Assembly (NCBI GenBank): GCA_949715645.1
Contig: OX454527.1
Location: 19,308,865 to 19,372,864 of the forward strand
DNA: 64,000 nt
Direction of reading: 5' to 3'
From: Portevinia maculata
Lineage: Eukaryota; Arthropoda; Insecta; Diptera; Syrphidae
Part shown: one piece after another, positions 56,080-64,000 of the stretch
Layout of the letters: every line of letters begins with the position of its first letter
Numbering within the stretch: position 1 is the first letter of the stretch
Notes under the pieces: generated by a model
Seen by the model: the letters and a program-made list of their open reading frames with translations, nothing else
The model's database searches: none
What the model was told of the DNA's origin: nothing
Made by a program: the position numbers and the translations under genes

Positions 56080-57393
56080 CAAGGTGGCGCAAAAATAACC
56101 TTCCGATGTTTTTTGGCTGTAATTTAAAAAAAAAATGAAAAACTTTGATTCTTCTTGTGGATTATTTTTATTTGGTCTTTTAATTTTTTTTACATCAAGT
56201 CGAGAATATGATGTCATGTAAATGGCCGCCGCCACAGTTGATTGTTATTTGAGCCCTTTTTATGGCATTTTCCATCACTTTGGCCAAAACTTCCGGCGAT
56301 AGGTCCTCACATTGTTGACGGATATTGTCTTTAAGAGCTGCAAGAGTCTGAGGCTTTTTGACATAAACCCGCGACTTCAAAAAGCCCCACAAAAAGAAGT
56401 CTGGAGCGGTCAAATCAGGCGATCTTGCTGGCCAGTGCAAATCGCCAAAAAGGAAGATTAGGCGCCCGGGAAATGCATCCTTCAGCATATCGGTTGTGGC
56501 ACGTGCATGGTGTGCCGTTGCACCGTCCTGTTGGAACTACATGTTTTCCAATCCCAATTCATCAAGTTGCGGCAAAAAGAACTCGTTGATCATTGCTCTG
56601 TAGCGCTCACCATTCACAGTAACCGTTTGGCCCGCGACGTCTTCGAAGAAAAAAGGTCCGATGACTCCTCCAGCGAAAACAGCACACCATACAGTGACTT
56701 TGAGCGGGTGTAATGGCTCTTCGTGGGTTACACGCGGATTTTCAGTGCCCCAGAAGCGTAAATTTTGCTTATTTACGTACCCGCTAAGATGGAAATGGGC
56801 CTCATCACTCATGATTATTTTTGATGGAAAATCATCTTCCTCTTGGTGGTGATTAAGGATGGCTTGAGCGTATGTTAGACGCGATTGGCGGTCAGCAGCT
56901 AACAGCTGATGCACCGTCTGGACTTTGTACGGAAACATCTTCAAATCTTGTACCAAAATTCGCTGTAAAGACCTTCGACTGATACCCATTTGCGTGGCAC
57001 GTCGTCTGGTCGATGTCGACATGACATCTTCGGCTACAGCAGCAATATTCTCTGCAGAACGGCTACTCCGGAGTCTGCCACGCCTGGCAGCATCTCGTGT
57101 TGTGCCAGTCTCTTTGAGGCGAGCGGCTAAACGTCGCAGTGTTTCACCAGTAGGCGTTGGACGGGTAGGAAATCTGCGACGAAATTCACGTTGTGCCAAA
57201 GTCACCGACCGATTATTGCTCAAATAAATAGTCACCAATATTCCGCATTCTGGAGCAGTGTAGCGTAACATTGTTTATTAACGTGTATTTCGCATGTGTT
57301 TACTACACAAATGTCAAAACAGAACTGACATTAGGGGCCAATCGCAAAATTTATAGCATTTTCTGATAGGAGGATTACTTTTGCGCCACCTTG
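56080..57393 (-). mobile_element. Full-length mariner, DD41D type
   Basis: Inverted ends CAAGGTGGCGCAAAAATAAC (left) and CAAGGTGGCGCAAAAGTAAT (right, read inward); TA on both sides (56078-56079, 57394-57395). 1314 bp, complete. Confidence 0.93.
56195..57271 (-). pseudogene. mariner transposase with a single nonsense codon
   Basis: One frame of 358 codons is broken only by TAG at 56537-56539, where WFQQD is expected (Trp TGG to TAG). It has an HTH N-terminus (NNRSVTLAQREFRRRFPTR, TLRRLAARLKETG), a linker with a second HTH (GISRRSLQRILVQDL), and the catalytic set IIMSDEAHFHLSGYVN, FQQDGATAHHARATTD and WPARSPDLTAPDFFLWGFLK. The second and third Asp are 41 residues apart. Low decay suggests recent activity. 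Confidence 0.92.
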
Positions 57394-58965
57394 TAGTTGC
57401 CCTCTTGCTCGGAATACCAATGATATAGTTTCACTGTTAAGCTTATCGTTGAAGTAGTTGGCTTCTCCTAGATCGTGTTGGAGTTCAGGATAAAGTTCCC
57501 TATGTACTGAGCTTTTTGCTCGCTCAATGTTTTCTTTTCTTGTTTTGGAATGGAGCTTGTCGAGAAGGTTATGAAGGAATGGCGTCCATTCTGCCAAATT
57601 ATCCAAGCTTAGATTGAAAAAGAGTTCGCAAAGGTCTGCTAGATTTTTCCATTCCTCAAACCATGAGCTTTGCGACCTTACTATCGAGACTGCAATCTTT
57701 CTTGCCACCTTACCTTCGTGACTGTACATGAGTTTCGTAATGTTATTAAAGTGGAGTTTTAGAGACGTAAGATACAGTGGTGATAGTCCAGTTTCGATGA
57801 GTAGCATGTAGTTAGGTGTTGTGTCTGGTAGTCGAAATTGTCGCTGACCGATTCCAGCCCCATGCTTCCGCAGCATAAAGTATTATTGATCTGGACGTTG
57901 AAAGAAAAACTTTGAATTTTGCGCTAGCTGATAGGTCTTTATTTCCATAAACATTTTTCCATACCGTCTCGATCGCATTTTTGGAAGAAGAGAGCTTTTT
58001 GACCAGGTGTTTTTCCAGGTTCAAGTTGCTTGTTATAGTGTAACCCAAATATTGGTATTCCTTTACAGTTTCTATAGCCTCCACTCCATAGCACCATTTT
58101 TCGTTTGCAGCTAATCGTCCTGGTCCTCTCCGAAAGATCATTGTTTTTGATTTGCTTAGGTTAATAGTTAGGTTCCACTTCAAGCAGTACTCGCGCAATT
58201 TATTTATCATTAGCTGAAGGGACTCGGGTGATTCAGCTAAAAGGACTAGATCATCTGCGTACATCAGTATTTTGATTTGCAACCCATCGATTGTTATACC
58301 ACACGGCATGTCTTTTGTTAGGTCTTCGATAAAGAGGCAAAAAGCTAAAGGGCTAAGATTGTATCCTTGTTTCAATCCTGCTAACGCGAGGAACCAATCT
58401 GATAAATTTTGCCCATCCCAAACTGCATAGAGTGTTTCACTATACATAGATGTCCTCAATCATTCTTCCAAACTTGAGAGACATCCCATCTCTAAAGAAT
58501 TTAAAAATTAAGGCTTTTCTGTCGATGGAATCAAACGCGGCTCGAAAATCAACGAAAAATGCGTATAATTTTCTTCGTTTTCGTAGACAGATCTCTGCAA
58601 TATTGGTCAGGCTAAATATGTGGTCTACTGTTGAATATCCTCCAATACCTCGATAGTTGGATGGGTCCATCTTGTCTCCTTTTTTAAATATGGGAAAGAG
58701 TATAGATTTTCGAAACGCCTCTGGTGTTTCCCCTGTTGTTAAAATGTCATTATACACTTTTGTGAGATGTAAAAGGAAATCTGTTGTTGCATATTTCCAA
58801 AATTCATTTGGGATCCGATCAACCCCAGGAGCTTTGTTGTCTTAACTGACTGTACTTCAGATATCGTTATTTCTCTATCCAAAGTTAGATTTTCGATATT
58901 TGGTCGAGCGTATTTGATTGGTGGAGCAAAGAGTTCCGCGTTCAATTGTCCTTCCGAGACCAACC

Positions 58966-59600
58966 AAGTTTCTCAAGTCTTTCCTATTCAATCCAAGCAA
59001 ATACTTAGCTCTGATTTTTTTACCATCGACAAGCTTCTTCGAATGCCTGCATGAGGCAAGGGAATGCCAAAATTCGAAATGCTGTTGACGTGGAGCCTCA
59101 GTCATTACACGTTTGTGTATAGATTAGCGGCATCTTATGAGTGGTTCATCCTGGAGCATCCGCTCTTTAATTATCCTAGGAACCCAGTTAAGTGCAACAG
59201 AAATACATAATACAGAAATACATAAGTCATGGTTTCCCCAACAATTTCTAGGGTGAAAGTGGAGCAGGCTTTGAAAGCGGTTCGGCTCTCTGAGTAGATG
59301 TATTAGGTTGAACCTTTATCTCTTTTCCTTAACAGTGGGAGTTCCTCTCATCGCCCAGTAATGCATAAGCACTCAAGGTGCTGTATCTTCGTCAGTAGAC
59401 GTGAGCTCTAGCCCACCATACAATCGCACCATACATAAGGTATTGCCTAACGATGCACGTGTATAACCAGTGAATCAACCTGGGACTAAGTCCCCAGGTT
59501 CTGGTGAACATTCTAAGGTGCGGCCAGGGAGTTTTATTTGTTGTGCCTTATTGTTGGGTTTGCTGTGCATTTTAAATTGTAGTAAGTAAGTCTTAGAAAT
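58966..59600 (-). pseudogene. Older LINE, upstream half
   Basis: Minus text: WGLSPRLIHWLYTCIVRQYL, MYGAIVWWARAH (reverse transcriptase thumb region, about 59500), then FEFWHSLASCRHSKKLVDGK and AKYLLGLNRKDLRNLVGL at 58966. This suits a LOA/I-like element. Heavily mutated; an internal region of the RNase H is missing. Confidence 0.65.
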
Positions 59601-60216
59601 TCATATACAGTTATATCCTGCAAACTACACTACCTGCGAGCTACACTATTTAACATTTTTTGTAAAGGCTTACCTGATATTTGCCCCCTTCGATCTGTTT
59701 TACATGTATTTTTTTCTTGCTTAATTTTTTTGTAATACAAAATGTTTTGTTTTTCTTGATTATATACTTTTGTTCACCCCACAATAAATAAATAATTGGT
59801 AATGTTGTGACATTTGCTACTATTTTTTGTAAATACAAAATGTCACTAACTATTCTCCTTAAATTTACTATTTAATAGTTTACCATTGTTTTATGTTTAA
59901 GAAATGAGAATAATGAATAATAAATAAATAAATAAATAAAAAATAAGTAGTAGATAGTTTTTCTAAAAACCAGTGAAACCACTTTAATTGAAATAAATCT
60001 TCTCACTTTTAATTACATTTATGATATCTACTTCGATTTTGAAATGCCTACTTCAATCCAATTCAATTTTATAAGAATTGTCTTAAAGCTACTTACTTAA
60101 AAAAAAACAAATTTTAAGCTATTTTCATTCACTGAATACTGGTTTCACGAGCAATCAAATGTCACTGTTTGCCCTTAGGTATCTCGATCAATAGTACTCT
60201 CTGAACTGACTTTCTC
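59601..60216. other. No recognisable gene
   Basis: AT-rich, with short (TAAA)n at 59920-59940. Confidence 0.4.
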
Positions 60217-60261
60217 CTTCACCGGACTGGTTTACTCCTTTTCCTCTCCAACCTTGTCCAC

Positions 60262-60365
60262 ATCTTCTTCTTTTCTTTAACGACTAGGTAATGATCTGGA
60301 CAAAAGGGATCATAACCCTCCCACTTTAATGTACCCCTACTGGTCCGTGGATTTCTCCGTATCAT
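60262..60365 (-). repeat. Retroposon family A, fragment
   Basis: 'ttcttcttttctttaacgac' (GAA tail reversed), 'aaagggatcataaccctccc' and 'cccctactggtccgtgg' match family A reversed. Confidence 0.55.
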
Positions 60366-60689
60366 ATCTTCAAGAAACAAGCGGATTTCCCCGCCTACAA
60401 ACAATTACATATTTATAATAACAAAAAATAATATTTCAAGGCATATTGCTCACTTTTACTTTAATATTAAAAACTTGGCGTTAAAACAAAAATCACCAAA
60501 ACTCTAATAATTTTGAAATCTACTTTATTGTTTTCTCTGAAGTGGTAACGCTGGCTGCTAGGAATCGCATATATACAAACACATGTGTGAAGAGTGCTCC
60601 TATTTATTGTTATGGTAGATATACTCTGGCGCGCAGTGCAAGCGATAGCCGATACCTACTTTACTTGGTTTGTCGGATAGGGACAAGGG

Positions 60690-60822
60690 AAAGCACACGA
60701 CTGTATTCAGTCAAGTGCCGTTGTGTGTTGCGAGGAGAACAGCGCTTAGCAGTTTCTTCTTTTTCAAGTGATTTTCCATTTATTTTTGCTGCCGATGCAG
60801 ATACAGATTTTTATCAAGCAAA
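60690..60822 (+). promoter_or_regulatory. Candidate core promoter and 5' UTR of the MADF gene
   Basis: 'ttcagtc' at about 60704-60710 fits the arthropod initiator TCAGT, about 115 bp before the ATG. A weak DPE-like 'agaac' lies near +28. No TATA box is seen at the usual distance. Inference only. Confidence 0.3.
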
Positions 60823-61686
60823 ATGTCCATCTACAAAATGAACCAAGAACAAATAATGAAATTCGTTGAACTATATAAAAGTTGCGAATATTTATGGAAC
60901 AACCTTTTGCCAGAATACACAAACCGCGATGCACGGTGCCGGGCTTTGAAGTACATCAGTAATAAAATGAAAATCAACGGATTCGGACACAGAGAGGTGG
61001 CACAAAAAATCAAAAACATTAGAACGACTTACAAGCAAGAGCTGCAGAAAATAGAGGTGAGCCGCTATTCAGATACTTCAAATCAAATCTACACACCAAA
61101 AGTCCCGTGGTTTGAGTGCATTGACTCATTTCTAAGAAACCATTACAACCCCGAATCGGTAAATATGGAAGTGAACAATTCTAATTCACCTATTAGCAAG
61201 AATGATAGTGCTGCTAAACATAAACCATTTTCACCATCGCAAAGAAAACCAAACGAAAGCCGCAAGTTAAATTGCAAAGAACACTTTTCAACTGCTGAAA
61301 CGGAATTCGATTTGTGGGCTAAGAGCCTGGCCGTTCAGCTTAATAACATGGAAACGTGTAGAGCTCTTCAATTACAGTTACAAATCCAAACACTTGTCAG
61401 CAACGAGAGGTTGGAATATGAAACGAGTAGGGAAACTGCTAGCCTGCAGCCTTTTTTCCACGGCTATAGGCAGTGCAATCCATATCCCTACTACATGACG
61501 TCAATGCCTGAGGAATTTTATCAGGAAAACTCTAGTACAGTTGATCAAACTTTAAGAAATATGAATGCCCAAAATCCCTCATCCTCAACCGATCCAGGAG
61601 CATCTTCGCCAAATTTGAATGAAGAAAGTTTTCAAATAATAATTAAGTCGTCGCCTGAACCGTTTCATGAGGAATATAATTCGTAA
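60823..61686 (+). CDS. MADF-domain protein, intact, single exon
   Basis: 287 residues, ATG (60823) to TAA (61684), no introns seen. A MADF DNA-binding domain fills about residues 8-105: IMKFVELYKSCEYLWN, ARCRALKYISNKM, HREVAQKIKNIRTTYKQELQ and VPWFECIDSFLR. A Ser/Asn/Pro-rich linker follows, then a helical part (EFDLWAKSLAVQLNNMETCR to LVSNERLEYE, about 160-205) in the place and style of a BESS-like association region, then a Ser-rich acidic tail. MADF proteins are nuclear transcription regulators or Harbinger accessory proteins. No terminal repeats surround it, so a host gene or a domesticated accessory gene are both possible. AATAAA-like signals lie at about 61740-61750. Confidence 0.85.
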   Translation: MSIYKMNQEQIMKFVELYKSCEYLWNNLLPEYTNRDARCRALKYISNKMKINGFGHREVAQKIKNIRTTYKQELQKIEVSRYSDTSNQIYTPKVPWFECIDSFLRNHYNPESVNMEVNNSNSPISKNDSAAKHKPFSPSQRKPNESRKLNCKEHFSTAETEFDLWAKSLAVQLNNMETCRALQLQLQIQTLVSNERLEYETSRETASLQPFFHGYRQCNPYPYYMTSMPEEFYQENSSTVDQTLRNMNAQNPSSSTDPGASSPNLNEESFQIIIKSSPEPFHEEYNS

Positions 61687-61960
61687 ATCAGCGTTAAATT
61701 CTAATTCTGCAAAATTTAATTTAATCATATTTAAAAGTATAAAAATAAAAATATTTTCAACAAAATAGAGGTATAGAGATGTTTTTTTTAATTGCGGGTT
61801 TACTTTATTTTTCTCTGACCTTGGATATAATGATAGGGGTTTCTCTGGTATGGGGGAAGCCTCTTTTTGACATCTTGCCCTTGACTTACATTGTTGTTAT
61901 TGATTTGCCGGGAGATAGACTGCTGTCCCCGTTCCTGTGTGGGGACTAGATAAGAATACC

Positions 61961-62106
61961 ATGTCAACCACGGATTTACATGTATCACTACAGCGCGTCC
62001 AGAATAACGGCGCTTGTCGTTAAAGGCGACTAAGGGGAAACATCATATAATTTTTATAATTTTAGAACTTTCCCGCAAGTGTACATGTAAATCCGTGGGT
62101 TGACAT
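61961..62106. repeat. 146-bp hairpin MITE
   Basis: The ends 'atgtcaaccacggatttaca' and 'tgtaaatccgtgggttgaca' pair over about 25 bp. The core has 'gttaaaggcgactaagggga'. No coding sequence. Confidence 0.7.
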
Positions 62107-62153
62107 TTACACGACTGGAGATCACCGGAGCCGTAAATATAAGATCAAATAAT

Positions 62154-62485
62154 CAGGGCCGGCTCCAACCAAACAAGCGCCCTGTGCAAGATTTACAGAA
62201 AGTGAACTATTTTGAGTTAGATTCTCCTTGAAGTTGCAATATTGCAAGTGATGTGACTTAATGTGCAAAAATTCAGCACATGTGTGATGGATGTTGCTAT
62301 TTTGGGCTTATTTGAACAAGTTTTTTGTTTTAAATGCAAATGGCAGTATCCGCGCAAGTTTTAAATGCAGCAAATGGCAGTACCCGCGCAAGGTAAAATT
62401 AATTTTTTTAACTCCGAGCAATGCGCTCCGAAATTTGGCGCCCTGTGCATTTGCACATCTTGCACATTTGGTAGGGCCGGCCCTG
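62154..62485. mobile_element. hAT-type MITE, 332 bp
   Basis: Ends CAGGGCCGGCTCC and, read inward, CAGGGCCGGCCCTACC; 'gcgccctgtgca' repeats lie just inside both. A perfect 8-bp duplication 'caaataat' flanks it (62146-62153, 62486-62493), the hAT signature. Noncoding. Confidence 0.93.
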
Positions 62486-62674
62486 CAAATAATAGGAGCA
62501 TGCACGTGTCAAACTCCTTTCACCTCAACATTATGGAAATGAAGGCTCATATAGGAATGGGACTACTTATCATGCTAGGTACTAATCGTGGGACGGGCTG
62601 TAATGCTCGGATCAGAGAATAGTCTAAGCGTAGGCGAAACCTAAGGGTCGCGAATTAGGATGTCATTTTCAAAG

Positions 62675-62935
62675 GAGAGATCGAACGAACCCCGGCAATA
62701 TCAATCAACTTTCGAATACAATTCCAAAAGGGAGGCAGTCCTTAAACTTCTGGATCACACAAATGCAACAACAGCAAAATTTGATTGGCCTCAGTGACAA
62801 AGAAATTTGATATCGGGAAGTTTTTGAGGTCAAATCGGAGAACCTGACAGGCGGACCAGTAGGGATGAAGTGATGTCGCAGGGTTATGATCCCATTATTC
62901 CGAGTATCGTCGTTTAAGAAGAAGAAAAACACTGC
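62675..62935 (+). repeat. Retroposon family A, copy
   Basis: 'aacttctggatcacacaaat', 'tttttgaggtcaaatcggag', 'tgtcgcagggttatgatccc' and a tail 'aagaagaagaaaa' follow the family A order. Confidence 0.6.
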
Positions 62936-63074
62936 AAGTTCATCACAGACGAATCGAATGACATTTCAATAAAACGCATGCGTTCATATACCGTTGACGA
63001 AGGACTTTCACAACTATTCGGGGTTGGCCACGAAGATCAAAAACTCCACTATAAAATCTCGATTACATACACTC

Positions 63075-64000
63075 CTCGCCACTTGAATAGGACACCCCTT
63101 AGGTCTGTTTTCTATCCTTCATTGCTCCCAAACCAAGCATGCTAGAGACTTAATTTTTTTGTAAATTAAAGTTAATTTAATTGCTGTAATTTGATCAAAA
63201 GGAAGATTCACAAAATATTATCAACCGAAAACCGGCAAAATGCGAGGTCGAAAATTTGCGCCACTTGAATAGGACACTTTGATAAAAAAAAACATTTTAG
63301 AGATTTCTGATTCTTTTTATTACAAAAATAACTTAAATTTAAGATAATTGGAGTATTTACATTCAAAAAAATTTGTTTGATAATGTATTGAGCCACCTTT
63401 CTGTTCCAAAACTTCACACATCCGGTCTGGAAGGGATGTATACAAATTAGCCAAATAATTCAGTGAAATCGAGCTAGAAGCTAATTCGATTTCTTGGGTT
63501 AGTTTGGGCTACACTCGATTATTGTTGTCCTGATCCATATACTTGACGTGTCAACCATCCCCAAACAATTTCAATGATATTTAAATCCGGAGAATAGGGC
63601 GGCCAGCTCAATAACTCCACATTTTGGCTCTGTATAGGTATAGGTTTTAACTAACCGAGCTGTATGTATTGGCGCATTATCATGTTGATAAATCCACGGC
63701 AGATGTCCAAAAAGGGTATGAAAGTATGGAAAGGCCTTTTTCAATATGCCATTGTAAGACATCGCATTCTTTGTGGTTGACATAAATTGTAGTTGGCAGG
63801 TTCCATAATAGGAAATGGCCCTAAACATCATCACACCTCCAACTCTGCTATAGAGCCGTTCCAAAAAATGTGTTTCTTTGCGGAGGTCATGGATGGTCAT
63901 AGCCATCGGGGCCTTCCAAATTAAATTTTTTTTCATCGGAGAAGACTACTCTATGTCACTCCGAAGTCCAGGTCACATGTGCGCGACAAAACTGAGGCGT
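63075..64000 (-). mobile_element. Tc1-like transposon running off the right edge
   Basis: The terminal motif 'gccacttgaataggacac' occurs at 63077 and again at 63260. Between 63420 and 64000 the minus strand reads a transposase. The other end lies outside the window. Confidence 0.75.
63430..64000 (-). pseudogene. Tc1 (DD34E-like) transposase, partial
   Basis: IFSDEKKFNLEGP-like text at the right edge (MKKNLIWKAPMAMTIHDLRK in one frame), then GGVMMFRAISYYGTCQLQFM, GHLPWIYQHDNAPIHTARLV (second Asp), and after frameshifts PPYSPDLNIIEIVWGWLTRQ (final Glu, about 63560). Broken by frameshifts near 63620. Confidence 0.8.

Larger units (their letters stand above)
55838..58950 (-). pseudogene. LINE reverse transcriptase, interrupted by mariner
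   Basis: ITISEVQSV and, after a shift, DNKAPGVDRIPNEFWKYATT; SILFPIFKKGDKMDPSNYRG; YAFFVDFRAAFDSIDRKAL (motif A); then, after a stop and shift at 58445, GLKQGYNLSPLAFCLFIEDL and IKILMYADDLVLLAESPES (YADD) and NLSKSKTMIFRRGPG. RLPDTTPNYMLLIETGLSPL is followed by a long helical region and a C-terminal CSLCKSNERENVLHFIARC zinc motif, ending IKIALTYRK. Endonuclease absent. Fairly young: long stretches of 181-215 codons remain open. Confidence 0.85.
55617..58954 (-). mobile_element. LINE (clade not assigned), 5' truncated, with target duplication
   Basis: The 11-bp repeat 'cgagaccaacc' flanks it (55606-55616, 58955-58965). Its 3' end on minus is a (CTA)n tail at 55617-55641. A mariner is inserted at 56080-57393; on either side the LINE frame rejoins as RGQL then LPLNFIPHR across one TA. 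Confidence 0.88.

Overview
The window is eukaryotic, AT-rich and almost entirely repetitive. It is best read as insect, probably a fly (Diptera). The evidence is short spliceosomal introns, a 120-base stretch resembling fly 5S rRNA, repeats of the dipteran mini-me type (GGAC microsatellite next to a 'catggctagatcga' core), DD41D mariners, and Tc1, pogo, piggyBac and PIF/Harbinger transposons. I cannot name the species. Only one intact gene looks independent of a transposon (a MADF-domain protein at 60.8-61.7 kb). One further possible host exon lies at 31.3-31.65 kb.

Layout. 0-2.1 kb: antisense LOA-like LINE with one long open frame, running off the left edge. 2.1-5.2 kb: mariner relic, retroposon family A, a mini-me-like array, a reverse-transcriptase scrap. 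7.4-8.7 kb: tRNA-derived SINE and a fold-back element. 9.0-10.8 kb: pogo element with a PHD finger. 11.1-12.2 kb: Harbinger relic. 14.45-15.17 kb: RTE-like LINE with a 10-bp target duplication. 15.3-23.4 kb: a Tc1 element split by a deleted piggyBac element and by a 5.2-kb PIF/Harbinger element that carries three genes. 23.5-30.1 kb: two different LINEs head to tail, sharing one target-site duplication. 33.3-35.0 kb: a repeat I remember from moths, holding a LOA insertion. 35.4-37.6 kb: hairpin, jockey relic, second tRNA-SINE, stray mini-me end. 41-42.8 kb: two transposase relics. 43.2-47.5 kb: two mini-me arrays, a 5S-rRNA-derived SINE and an RTE-like relic. 49.4-51.7 kb: LINE scraps and a mariner. 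52.7-55.3 kb: an element with about 340-bp terminal inverted repeats around a CXC cysteine-rich gene, itself cut by an RTE-like LINE. 55.3-59.6 kb: a three-deep nest (mariner in LINE in older LINE). 60.2-64 kb: MADF gene, two MITEs, family A, and a Tc1 element leaving the right edge.

How the parts relate. The nests give a relative order of insertion, and several are proved by frames or duplications that rejoin when the insert is ignored. The most unusual items are the three-gene Harbinger element, the two-LINE chimera, the 5S-derived SINE and the CXC element with long inverted repeats. Most LINE fragments lie on the minus strand. All calls come from reading the sequence and remembered family features; no search was run.
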